Assembly: GCA_963718635.1 (NCBI GenBank)
Contig: OY970367.1
Location: 2,046,001-2,110,000 of the forward strand
DNA length: 64,000 nt
From: JAIOQJ01 sp963718635
GTDB taxonomy: Bacteria > Planctomycetota > Planctomycetia > Gemmatales > Gemmataceae
Reading direction: 5' to 3'
The notes below the pieces were generated by a model. The model saw only the letters and a program-made list of their open reading frames with translations, was not told where the DNA came from and did no database searches. Numbering within the stretch: the first letter of the stretch is position 1; the number at the start of each line of letters is the position of its first letter. Both the position numbers and the translations under genes were made by a program. Below, piece by piece: positions 33,799 to 42,586 of this stretch.

Positions 33799-35460
33799 GA
33801 GCCCGTGAATTTATCATCGGTTTGTGCTTCCCCCTTGTGGGCGGGCACGTTTTTTTAATTTGCCTACCGTTTTCGGCGGGCGTCGGCGGCGATAGAGAGC
33901 CGGCGAACTTCGCCTTCCGGGGACTTTTCGTCCCGCTCGACCTCCTTTTTCCTCAGGCCACCACCGTCGCGGCCTCCGCTTGGGCTTGGACTTTCGCAGC
34001 GCGTTGCGCGCGCAGGCGCAGACCGGTCACCACATTATGCACCAGGGCATACCAGGTCGCCACGGTGCGGACCTTATCCAACCCACGCACGAGCACGTCG
34101 TAAAAGCCCCGGTTCCGCGCATGGGCGTTCGTCAGTTCGGCAGTTTGAGCCCGCAGTTTATACTTCGCTTTCCCTTCTTCGGTCCCCATGCGCTTCCGCC
34201 AATTCGCCACCTCCGGGCTATCTTTCGGCAACGGTGCGAACGGGTCCTTTCCTGCCTTCTGTTTCTTCTTTTCGTCTCGCACTGGCGTGTAGGCCTTCGT
34301 GCCGCCCGCCGCTGTCTTCTCGATGTCCTCCTTGCTGGTGAAGCCGCCATCAGCCAAATTGTTTTCGGGACGTTGCCCCGTCCGATCTTCGACTTGATCG
34401 AGCATCGGATTCATCAGCCCCGCGTCCGTTCCCTGGTTCGTCACATCGACGCCTGCAATTATGCCCGACCCCGTCGCCGTCGAGAATTGCACGTTGTAAG
34501 CCGGTCGAAATCCACCATCCGGCATCTTCATGTTGCGAGCTTCCGCATCGGTCGTCGATGCGCGAGCGTTTTCACTCGTTCCTTTACGCCGAGCTTCTTT
34601 TTGAGCCGCCAGTTCCTGAGCGTTTTTGATCGCCGCCTGCACGCGCTCCACCCGTTCCCGAGCCGCCCGCTCACGCGCAGCCTTCTCACGCTTCGTCGGT
34701 CCAGACGCATCTTTTTCCATTTCCGCCTTCAACTTCTCGACGTGCGCTTTCGCTTCTTCCAAACACTTCTCCAACGTTTCTTCGCGACGAAACGACGAAC
34801 TCCCCGCACTGGCTCGCACGCGCATGCCGTCTTGAGCCGTCGTCGTCAGATCGACCAAACCTTCCTTCACTAGCGCCGCCAAACTCTCCGTGAACAACTG
34901 GTCGAGAACCTCGGCATGTGCCACTCGGAAATCCGACAACGTGTGATAGTTCAGCGACACTCCGCCACACAACCAGGCGTACGCATAATCGCCGCTCTCG
35001 CACGCGCGGGCCACGGCGCGCGCGCTGCTTTGGCCCTGCGCAATGGCGTACAGCCACACGGCCAACAAAATCTTCGGGTCCGTCGCATCTCGGCCCACCT
35101 TGCCTTCGACCGCTACGATCGAGTCGTACAGCGACGACAAATCCGAGCCTTCCACAAAGCTCCAGATGTCGCGAGCCAGATGGTCGGCCGCCAAACGCTG
35201 GTCGACCGATTCGCAGCGCATCTCCATCTGAAAACGCTCGACCGTTCGCAGCCGGGGCGTCTTCTTCTCGGGCAACGGCGGCGCGGGCACGGCCACCGGC
35301 TCGGCGCCGACCGTCATATCGAGTTGCGGAAAAAGCATCGACGCAGTGACCGTAGCCATGATAAGCCAGCCCCAAAATGTGCGAAAAACAAGCGCCATAC
35401 ACCTACAAATAGCGCCGGCGCATCACGATGGACAGCTCAAAGACAAAAATTCACAGGCTC
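33799..35460 (-). mobile_element. IS1182-like insertion sequence
   Basis: The ends are imperfect inverted repeats: GAGCCCGTGAATTTATCATC at 33799 and, on the other strand, GAGCCTGTGAATTTTTGTC from 35460. TCT stands outside both ends (33796-33798 and 35461-35463), a possible 3-bp target duplication. Removing the element and one TCT restores GACGCTCTGCGTCGAACG, a repeat found elsewhere in the window. Confidence 0.75.
33953..35398 (-). CDS. IS1182-family DDE transposase
   Basis: The N-terminal DUF772-type region reads LSSLYDSIVAVEGKVGRDAT, PKILLAVWLYAIAQGQSSAR and YAYAWLCGGVSLNYHTLSDF. Catalytic candidates are Asp in TTTAQDGMRVRASAG, Asp in NNLADGGFTSKEDIE and Glu in KRMGTEEGKAKYKLR. A Lys/Glu/Arg-rich coiled coil (about 215-275) interrupts the catalytic core, as usual for the family. 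The reading frame is complete (481 residues), so the copy may be active. Confidence 0.9.
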   Translation of the reverse strand: MALVFRTFWGWLIMATVTASMLFPQLDMTVGAEPVAVPAPPLPEKKTPRLRTVERFQMEMRCESVDQRLAADHLARDIWSFVEGSDLSSLYDSIVAVEGKVGRDATDPKILLAVWLYAIAQGQSSARAVARACESGDYAYAWLCGGVSLNYHTLSDFRVAHAEVLDQLFTESLAALVKEGLVDLTTTAQDGMRVRASAGSSSFRREETLEKCLEEAKAHVEKLKAEMEKDASGPTKREKAARERAARERVERVQAAIKNAQELAAQKEARRKGTSENARASTTDAEARNMKMPDGGFRPAYNVQFSTATGSGIIAGVDVTNQGTDAGLMNPMLDQVEDRTGQRPENNLADGGFTSKEDIEKTAAGGTKAYTPVRDEKKKQKAGKDPFAPLPKDSPEVANWRKRMGTEEGKAKYKLRAQTAELTNAHARNRGFYDVLVRGLDKVRTVATWYALVHNVVTGLRLRAQRAAKVQAQAEAATVVA

Positions 35461-35496
35461 TCTGCGTCGAACGTCTTACTCGACGCTCTGCGTCGA

Positions 35497-37335
35497 TTAT
35501 TTAATCGTCCACAAGTAGATCGTGTGACTAGTGCCAGTCTCATCAACCACGTCGATCTTCTTATCTTCTTTCCAATCGCCCATGTCGAAATCGTGCGACA
35601 CGACGCGCGAGCCCGGCTTGAGGGTTTTCTGCAGCACCGGCGCCAGACGGCGATTCACTTCCGGCAGCAGGTAGAGCGTGACCACATTCGCTTCGGAAAC
35701 GTCCTTGAGTTTGAGCACGTCGCCCTGGGCAAACGCCAGCCTGTTGTCCACTTTGGCTTTCTTGGCGTTCATCTCGGAATCCTTGATCCGTTCCGGATTC
35801 AGGTCGAGACCCCAGCCGCTCGCTTTGTACTTCTGAGCTGCAGTCACTAGGATGCGCCCGTCGCCGCAGCCGAGATCGTAGATAATCTCGCCGGGCTTCA
35901 CGTTTGCCATTTTGAGCATCTCATCGACGACTTTCTGCGGCGTCGGCACATAGGGGACGACAATCGTCTTCTCTTCCTTCTTCACGATTTCTTTCTTGGG
36001 CTCTTCCTTCTTCGGTTCGTCTTTCTTGACGATTTCTTTCTTGGGCTCTTCCTTTTTCGGCTCTTCCTTCTTGACAATCTCTTTCTTCGGTTCCTCTTTC
36101 TTTACTTCGATGGGCTTCGTCTCGCCCGGAATAGTCCAGAGATAGATGATGTGCTCGCGTCCATCTCCTTTCGTGGTGATCTCCTTTTCCGCTTTCCAAT
36201 CGCCCATTTTGAAATCGTGCGACACAATTCGCGAGCCTGGCTTGAGCGTCTTCTTCAACATTGGCATCAATTGCTCGTTGATGTTCGGCAACAGATAGAG
36301 AGTGACGACGCTCGCTTCGGAAACGTCGGTCAGATCGAGAACGCTCCCTTCGCGGATCTCGACCTTGTCGCTCACGCCTTCCTTCTTTGCATTCTCCTTG
36401 GACAGCTTCACGCGATCAGGAAAGAGTTCGATTCCAACCCCTTTCTTCGCCTTATACTTTTTGACGGCGGTGATCACGATGCGGCCATCACCACAGCCGA
36501 GGTCGTAAACGACGTCTTGATCGGTCACGCTGCCAAGCTTCAACATGGCTTCGACAACCGTCTCCGGCGTGGGCACATAGGGAACGTCCAGCCGAACCTC
36601 TTTCTTCGGCTCCTCTTTTGGTTCATCCTTCTTGGCAACCTCTTTTTTGGTCTCTTCTTTCTTCGGCTCATCCTTCTTGGCAACTTCTTTCTTTGACTCT
36701 TCTCTCTTCGGCTCGTCCTTTTTGACAATTTCCTTCGGCTCATCGAGCTTGGCGGTTTCTTCCTTGGTCAGATCGAGTTCGGTATCTTTGCCCGGCTCGA
36801 GCGAAAGCGTCTTTTCCACAACGACCGGCTTGCCGGCCTTTGTGAAGGTCGCCTTCAGTTGATAGGTATAAGTCCTTCCTTTTTCCAAATCGGGAGTCTG
36901 GAACGACCGATCGGCGCCGGTCTGTTTGCTTTTGACGCCATCTATCTCGACCACGGCGTCGGCGGGTACGGTCAGTTTGACGAGCACCGGCGCCGCTTTT
37001 GGCTCGTCGGCTTTAGTTAAATCGATTTCCGTATCTTTGCCTGGTTCGACTGAAATAGTTTTTTCAACCGTTACCGGCTTGCCCTCTTTTTTGAAGGTGG
37101 CCTTCAGCTGATAATTGTATTTCTTCCCTTTTTCCAAATCGGGCGTGATGAAAGACCGGTCCGTGCCGGTTTGTGTTTTCTTTTCGCCATCGATTTCAAG
37201 CACGGCGTCCGCAGGCACGGTGATCTTGACGACAACCGGCAACTTATCGGCGGCCGTCAATCGATCAACCGCGACGAATCCAACAAACAGGAAGGCGGCC
37301 AGCGCACTTCCCAATGAACGTAGCAACCGCTTCAC
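35497..37335 (-). CDS. Exported protein with two TIGR03000-like modules and two SAM methyltransferase domains
   Basis: A signal-peptide-like N-terminus (LGSALAAFLFVGFVAVDRLT) is followed by two duplicated modules of about 85 residues. Each has KITVPADAVLEIDG or KLTVPADAVVEIDG, TG-x-DRSF-x-TPDLEKG and VEPGKDTEIDLTK. A long Lys/Glu/Pro linker follows. Two class I methyltransferase domains come next (PYVPTPETVVEAMLKLGSVT, VVYDLGCGDGRIVITAVKKY; and IIYDLGCGDGRILVTAAQKY). Each ends VTLYLLP, LKPGSR-x-VSHDF-x-MGDW, and they are separated by a second KKEEPKKE linker. The domains resemble the ATPSCKMT/FAM173-like group. Export of a SAM enzyme is puzzling because SAM is cytosolic, so a membrane-retained or non-enzymatic role is possible. 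Confidence 0.85.
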   Translation of the reverse strand: MKRLLRSLGSALAAFLFVGFVAVDRLTAADKLPVVVKITVPADAVLEIDGEKKTQTGTDRSFITPDLEKGKKYNYQLKATFKKEGKPVTVEKTISVEPGKDTEIDLTKADEPKAAPVLVKLTVPADAVVEIDGVKSKQTGADRSFQTPDLEKGRTYTYQLKATFTKAGKPVVVEKTLSLEPGKDTELDLTKEETAKLDEPKEIVKKDEPKREESKKEVAKKDEPKKEETKKEVAKKDEPKEEPKKEVRLDVPYVPTPETVVEAMLKLGSVTDQDVVYDLGCGDGRIVITAVKKYKAKKGVGIELFPDRVKLSKENAKKEGVSDKVEIREGSVLDLTDVSEASVVTLYLLPNINEQLMPMLKKTLKPGSRIVSHDFKMGDWKAEKEITTKGDGREHIIYLWTIPGETKPIEVKKEEPKKEIVKKEEPKKEEPKKEIVKKDEPKKEEPKKEIVKKEEKTIVVPYVPTPQKVVDEMLKMANVKPGEIIYDLGCGDGRILVTAAQKYKASGWGLDLNPERIKDSEMNAKKAKVDNRLAFAQGDVLKLKDVSEANVVTLYLLPEVNRRLAPVLQKTLKPGSRVVSHDFDMGDWKEDKKIDVVDETGTSHTIYLWTIK

Positions 37336-37487
37336 AGGTGCGACTCCTTGTAGTGATCCAATGATGGAAACGCGCGGGAACGGCAGATCGGCTGGCGCCC
37401 GCCGGGAGAGGGTACACTCGTTGAGATATGAAATGGCTTGCCAGTTGACACGAACGCGATCGCGTTTCGTGCGTCACGCGGGGTTTT

Positions 37488-37574
37488 GGCGAGCCGGGAG
37501 CGTCAGCGACCGGAGAATTGTTTTTACATAATTTTTTCGCGCATTTCTCCGGTCGCTCACGCTCCCGGCTCGCC
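37488..37574. repeat. GGCGAGCCGGGAGCG inverted repeat
   Basis: Two 30-bp arms (37488-37517 and 37545-37574), GGCGAGCCGGGAGCGTCAGC with CGACCGGAGAA and its complement, differ at one base around an AT-rich loop. It lies just after the end of the GH3 gene and could terminate it. Confidence 0.85.
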
Positions 37575-37580
37575 AGCCTA

Positions 37581-39290
37581 TCAAACAAGCATTCCCTGAG
37601 GCGCAATCTCGCGCAGCACCAGCATCGATTGCTTGAAGTCGACATCGCCGATCAAACAGGGATGTTTGTACTGCTCGGGTGAGCCGCCGTTTTTCGCAAG
37701 CCTCGCGCAATCCCAGGCCTGCCAGGCGCCGGTCGGGATCACCTCAACGCGCACCGGCCCAAGCCGGCCGCTGATGCGTTTCGCAGCATATTCGATGTTC
37801 TGTTCGCCGAGCTCTTGATCGAGCTGTTCGACAAAGCGATTGAGATACGATGCTGCCGACACGTCGGCTTCTTCCAGAAACAACCCGTAGTAAGGCTGCG
37901 AGTCGTCCCAGCAGGGCGCCATGGCATAAGCGGCAAGCGGCAGCCGCACCCGCGTCGCCACTCGATCCATTGACTGCGTCACTTGATATTCGGACAGCTT
38001 TTCGCCGGTCAGGTTCGCGAACCGATTTCCTTTGCCGAGAAACTCGATCAAGGGTGTTTGATTGTGGAACCCTACCACGCGCACCAAGTCCGAGATGTGG
38101 TAGCGATATAGCCCCGATTTGGTCGTCGGGAGAATGTAATAGGCGCCTCCCTCCTGCAATTCGTGTGCGCCGAGGACTATCGGATCCGGAGAGTCGATTT
38201 CGTCTTCCGGGATGAACTCAAAAAAATGAGTAGTCACATCGAGAATGCCAGCCGGCGTGGCATCGTGGATGGGGATGGTAAAGCGTCCTTCGCTGGCGAG
38301 CAGGCCGATATCGCGCACAGGGGCATCGCCGTAGTAGCGCGGCAACTGGCGCAGATACGGGCCGACGCTGCCGCCGGTCCAGCAGCCGAGCTGAATGGTT
38401 CCACTTGGCCAAACCGCGCTTGGAAGAAGCGCGCCGTCTTGACGCACGGCTGCTTCGAGCCGTGCCGCGGCCGCTCGGTTAGGCTTCAGTTTGCGGATGA
38501 GAGATGCACGTGTCGTCTCCGATAAATCGAGTCGGGCGTTCAACGTGCCGTCGGCAATATCGCGAATCAGGTCTTGCTTCTCCTGATCCATAACTCGCGC
38601 GAGTGCGACCAGAGTACTCGGATTGGCGGATGAAAGAAGGCCAACGCGGCGTGGGATGCTAAAACGAAGTGCGACGTACGATCGGCTTGTAGCATCCTTA
38701 ATTTTGCCTGTGATGGCCGGGACGGTCGAAAGAAAGCGGATAATCCGTTTTTGCACCTGGGCCGTGAAGCCGGATAAGTTGCCGCAGGGGATGCCCGATT
38801 CCGTGCGATATTCTTCTGGATCGCCAACGAGCATCATCACTGGCCGAAGCTTAGTCGCCGGGTGATCGCGCATCGAGGTCAGGCCCCAGATGTTCCAGCC
38901 ACGCCGGTAATCGTCGAGATACTGACGGGTGATCGGGATATGCTTGCGAGCGGCCGTGGTGCCACTGGTCAGCGCGAACATCAGAACCGCGGGGTCGGCA
39001 ACCAGGGCGTTGATGTCGCCTTTCATCATTCGCTGGATATAGGGCGCGAGATTTTCATAGGGGTTTACATCCACCTGCCGGCGGTAGTCGGCGATGGTCT
39101 GAATGCCGGCGAATCCGTGGTCGATGCCGTAAGATGTGTTCGCCTGAAAACGGAGAATACGCTGGAGTAAAGCCTGCTGCACTTCGCGCGGCGATTTCGT
39201 CGCTTCATGAAAGGCTGCAATACGGCGACGCACCGGTCGGGCTACGGCTTTGCCAACCATCTGAACGAGAAAGCGGCCTACGACTCCCAT
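37581..39290 (-). CDS. GH3 auxin-responsive-promoter family acyl-adenylating protein
   Basis: GH3 proteins are ANL-fold enzymes that adenylate a carboxylic acid and, in plants, join it to an amino acid. Seen: the P-loop-like LMFALTSGTTAARKHIPITR, LLASEGRFTIPIHD, GGAYYILPTTKSGLYRYHIS and DLVRVVGFHNQTPLIEFLGK then GNRFANLTGEKLSE, all diagnostic. Length (569) is normal. Bacterial members have unknown substrates. No partner gene is adjacent; the inverted repeat at 37488-37574 follows it. Confidence 0.9.
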   Translation of the reverse strand: MGVVGRFLVQMVGKAVARPVRRRIAAFHEATKSPREVQQALLQRILRFQANTSYGIDHGFAGIQTIADYRRQVDVNPYENLAPYIQRMMKGDINALVADPAVLMFALTSGTTAARKHIPITRQYLDDYRRGWNIWGLTSMRDHPATKLRPVMMLVGDPEEYRTESGIPCGNLSGFTAQVQKRIIRFLSTVPAITGKIKDATSRSYVALRFSIPRRVGLLSSANPSTLVALARVMDQEKQDLIRDIADGTLNARLDLSETTRASLIRKLKPNRAAAARLEAAVRQDGALLPSAVWPSGTIQLGCWTGGSVGPYLRQLPRYYGDAPVRDIGLLASEGRFTIPIHDATPAGILDVTTHFFEFIPEDEIDSPDPIVLGAHELQEGGAYYILPTTKSGLYRYHISDLVRVVGFHNQTPLIEFLGKGNRFANLTGEKLSEYQVTQSMDRVATRVRLPLAAYAMAPCWDDSQPYYGLFLEEADVSAASYLNRFVEQLDQELGEQNIEYAAKRISGRLGPVRVEVIPTGAWQAWDCARLAKNGGSPEQYKHPCLIGDVDFKQSMLVLREIAPQGMLV

Positions 39291-39548
39291 GAGCTTTTCC
39301 CGAAAAAGAGCGGCAAGCCGGACGGCCGATCCCCTGCGAAAAGAATCGGGCTGCGCATGGCCAACAAGTCAATTACCCTACTTTTAGTATCGCCTTTCTC
39401 GTTTGGCGACTGCAAGAGGGCTTGGCAAGATGTATCGATCAAATTGAGTGAACGTCCCGGCATAATCGGACAAGAACAACAGTAAAGAGACTCGGCCTCT
39501 GACCGACCAGAGTTTTCTCACCTTAAGGCGATTATGAAATTGAAAATC

Positions 39549-39680
39549 ATGAGCCACGGATGAAACACCGACGAAACACCGATAATTCGAGACTCTCAAT
39601 TTCTGTGCTACAAGCTCTTAATTGAATCGCTCTCGACTCTATCCGTGTTTGTTCTGTGTTCCATCCGTGGCGAAATGATT
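39549..39680. repeat. CCACGGATGAAACAC dispersed repeat, copy 1
   Basis: GAGCCACGGATGAAACACCG and a repeat of GACGAAACACCG face ATCCGTGTTTGTTCTGTGTT and CCATCCGTGGCGAAATGATT on the other arm. It is one of three loci in the window. The gene-free interval 39291-39739 holds nothing else that I recognise. Confidence 0.75.
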
Positions 39681-39739
39681 TTGTTTGGTTTGGCTCCGTC
39701 CAAATCTTGACTCATTCAAAATTAGCTTGCCTGAGTGAT

Positions 39740-40795
39740 CTAAGCAGGCGCTGCGGCGATGACCGCTCCAACAGATAATATCGGCTCCGACTCGACGACC
39801 GGTGCAAATTCCGTTGCAGGCTCGAGGCCCGCCAAATGAAGGTCGAAGAAAGCAACAACCCGTTGCGAGTATTCGTCGCCCGCGATTTGAATCGCCTGAT
39901 TGTGTTTGGCGCCGGGCACGACCCAGAAGACCTTTGGCCCGGCCGCGCGATCGAAAACGCTGCGCGCCATTTCGGGCCGGATGTAGGTGTCGCCTCCGCC
40001 GTGAATCATCAACAGTGGGCGCTTCAATCGTGGCATGGCGCTTTCCAAATGGGGAAAGTGAGCGTGCCGCATCTGCTCGACTTTTCGAATGCCAACTACC
40101 GCAATTAGACCGTAGAACCAAGAGGGGAGCAGTCCGTGGGAAAGAAAGGTCGCGCTATAAAGCGAAACCCACTTGCGCATGTAAGGGATCATGGTGCTGT
40201 AAGTGCCAAAGGCGCCATCCGTGACCAGACAACGGATGGCGGGATCGCTAGCGGCTGCAATAAGCCCCGCCCCGCCACCTTTGCTGATGCCAAAGAAGCC
40301 GAATCCCTTCGGGTCGGCATCGCGGCGTGATTTCAAGTAGCGTAGAGCCGCCTCGGTGTCATCCGTTTCATATCGCGTCACCCACTGCAAGGGTTCGTAA
40401 CCTTCCATGCCGTCGCTATCGCCCTGATTTCGCGGCTCGAAGGCGAAGATATCGTAGCCGGCCTGCAGCAGAGGTTCGCAATAGGCTTGGCATGACCAAC
40501 GATTGGAGCCATATTCGAGACCGAAAAGGATCACGCCTTTTCGCGACACGCTTGTTTTGAGATAACAACCGCGCAGCGCTAACCCATCGGAGGTAGGGAA
40601 AGTTAAATCTTCAGCGCCTTCTCTAGGCAGGCCGCGCGGGATGACGAACAAGGGCTTTTCCTGGAAAATGCGCAAAACGATATAGAGCAAGCGCAACCGG
40701 ACCCAGAGATAAAGGCCCAGAATAAAAAGGCTAACGAGAGCCGCCGGAAACAGGAGAGCCAAACTCCCGAGCCAAAAGGAACTCATCAGGTGCAT
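39740..40795 (-). CDS. Membrane-anchored alpha/beta hydrolase
   Basis: One N-terminal helix (LALLFPAALVSLFILGLYLW) anchors a serine-hydrolase domain. The nucleophile elbow is GFGFFGISKGGGAGLIAAAS (G-x-S-x-G). The acid is Asp in LLMIHGGGDTYIRPEMARS and the His is in VVPGAKHNQAIQIAGDEYS. The cap region (about 190-240) is hydrophobic. It resembles dienelactone-hydrolase or FrsA-like enzymes of unknown substrate. There is no clear operon partner. Confidence 0.85.
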   Translation of the reverse strand: MHLMSSFWLGSLALLFPAALVSLFILGLYLWVRLRLLYIVLRIFQEKPLFVIPRGLPREGAEDLTFPTSDGLALRGCYLKTSVSRKGVILFGLEYGSNRWSCQAYCEPLLQAGYDIFAFEPRNQGDSDGMEGYEPLQWVTRYETDDTEAALRYLKSRRDADPKGFGFFGISKGGGAGLIAAASDPAIRCLVTDGAFGTYSTMIPYMRKWVSLYSATFLSHGLLPSWFYGLIAVVGIRKVEQMRHAHFPHLESAMPRLKRPLLMIHGGGDTYIRPEMARSVFDRAAGPKVFWVVPGAKHNQAIQIAGDEYSQRVVAFFDLHLAGLEPATEFAPVVESEPILSVGAVIAAAPA

Positions 40796-41377
40796 GCTCC
40801 AAAGAAAACGGCGCGATCCATGCGAAGGCAGAAGTGCATCCGAGCTTTAAGGCGGTCGAGTGAATGAAGTTAGTTTAACGGAAAGACGGGTCGGAATGCA
40901 AGAATGATGAACCCTTCGTTTGCGCTCAGATCGCAAGGCGCTGACTAGCTGAACCGTATATTCCGCTCAACCGGCGTAACCCACGCTGACATTTTTTTAA
41001 CGCCACGCTCGGTCTCTTCAAAGCGATCTTTATCGGCTTGATGCATATCGATAAGACATAGACAAACTGATCGATCGGTCGACTTTGGCTCCAAATCGCC
41101 TCTGTGTTCAGCTAGCGCTATCCTGTGCTAGCCGCCGAGAGCGAGCCCTTCGCGGTTGACTTTATTATTTGGTTCGCTAGGTGCGTCCACCGGGTAGTAG
41201 CGAAATTTGCTTAGCGACGCCATTAAAGCCGGAACCTGTATTGGCTAGTCTCGGGACCATCACTCATGCGTAAAACGTTCGCAGCAAAAGCGACGCGTCT
41301 ACCCGCTTCCTCCTATCATCACTCTTTCAGACCCCGTCGCCGTCCGTCCGGCATACGAAAGGATTTCTCATGTTGAA
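40796..41377. other. Gene-free interval
   Basis: About 580 bases between divergently oriented genes. I see no convincing small gene, tRNA, or repeat here. A TTGACT lies at 41156-41161, but no good -10 box follows at the right distance. Confidence 0.4.
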
Positions 41378-42523
41378 TTGTTTGAAATGCATGCTCCGAT
41401 CATTGTGGTGCTCTTGGTATTCGCGATAGCGCAGGGCGACGAACGTCGCTACCCGGAAGCGAAACAGGGTAAGGGGGAACTGAAGTATGTGGAAAGTGTC
41501 CCCGTGCTGATGATGGAAGGCACGCCCGACGAGATTGGCGAACAATTCGGCGTCCTGGCGATGAAGCCGGCCAAGAAACCGTTGATCGACAAACTCGATA
41601 GCTACATGAAAAAAAGCGGCATGGAGTCGGCCTACCCGATCATGATGCGCACGGCTGGGTTTCTGATGCCGATGTTTCCGGAGTCGAGCCAGAAAGAAAT
41701 CACGGCTGCCTCAAAGGCGTCAGGTGTTCCACGCAACGTGATGATCATGACCAACGCGATGCCCGATTTGGAGAAAGTTGGCGGCTGTTCGACTATGATC
41801 GTGGAGAGTGAACGAAGCAAGACAAAGGCGCCGCTCTTCGGCCGGTTGCTCGATTGGCCGCCGCATGAAGATCTGCCCGAGTTCAGTTTGATTGCAATCT
41901 ATCGCGTACCGAATAAGCATGTCGTAGCCACGGTCACATTTCCTGTTGTGCTAGGCGCGATTTCCGGAATGAACGACATGGGACTTTCGTTGGCTATCAA
42001 TGAAATTTACGTGAGCAAAGACAAATCACCCGTCAGCGATCTAACAGGCGTCCCGATGCTCATTCTTTTCCGCAAATTGCTCGAAGACTGCGCAACCGTT
42101 CAAGATGTCGAGAAAGCACTCAACAAGAGCAAGCGCACAGGCTATTTCTGTTTGACGGTCTGCGACAAGAATGGAGGCTGTGTCTTCGAAGTGACCACGA
42201 AGAATGTGATTGCCCGCCAAAGCGTGGACAATCTCTGTTGCTGCACCAATCATTTCCGCAGCGACGAACTTTGTGTGAGTAATAAATGCAAGCGTTATGA
42301 CCTTCTTGAAAAAGCTCAAAAGAACGGAGAAAAATTGGGAATTGATGAACTCAAAGCCGAACTGCACAAAGTGAATCAAAAGGACCATACCGTCCAATCG
42401 ATGATCTTTGAACCGGTCGAGCGCATCCTGCACATAGCCTACGGCGGCGGCAAAAGTGCAACCGAGAAGACGATGGTGAAGATCGATCTCGGATCGCTTA
42501 TGGAGAAAGGGTTTACGAAATAG
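41378..42523 (+). CDS. Exported C45-family (acyl-CoA:isopenicillin-like) Ntn-hydrolase
   Basis: Peptidase family C45 proteins cleave themselves to expose an N-terminal Cys and then act as acyltransferases or amidases. MHAPIIVVLLVFAIAQG (residues 4-20) is a signal peptide. EGTPDEIGEQFGVL is the family opening. KVGGCSTMIVESE holds the predicted new N-terminal Cys137, and APLFGRLLDWPPHEDLP follows as in known members. Later parts include GAISGMNDMGLSLAINEIYV. Substrate unknown. The mature chain ends DLGSLMEKGFTK. Confidence 0.88.
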   Translation: MFEMHAPIIVVLLVFAIAQGDERRYPEAKQGKGELKYVESVPVLMMEGTPDEIGEQFGVLAMKPAKKPLIDKLDSYMKKSGMESAYPIMMRTAGFLMPMFPESSQKEITAASKASGVPRNVMIMTNAMPDLEKVGGCSTMIVESERSKTKAPLFGRLLDWPPHEDLPEFSLIAIYRVPNKHVVATVTFPVVLGAISGMNDMGLSLAINEIYVSKDKSPVSDLTGVPMLILFRKLLEDCATVQDVEKALNKSKRTGYFCLTVCDKNGGCVFEVTTKNVIARQSVDNLCCCTNHFRSDELCVSNKCKRYDLLEKAQKNGEKLGIDELKAELHKVNQKDHTVQSMIFEPVERILHIAYGGGKSATEKTMVKIDLGSLMEKGFTK

Positions 42524-42586
42524 GTGATGAGAGAAGAAGACGATTGGCGGAATGCGGTTGTAGAATTGCCGGTATGATTCAATCAT

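Noticed and set aside
40796..41377. tRNA or small RNA in the gap
   Set aside because: No cloverleaf arms or TTCGA-type T-loop could be found by eye.
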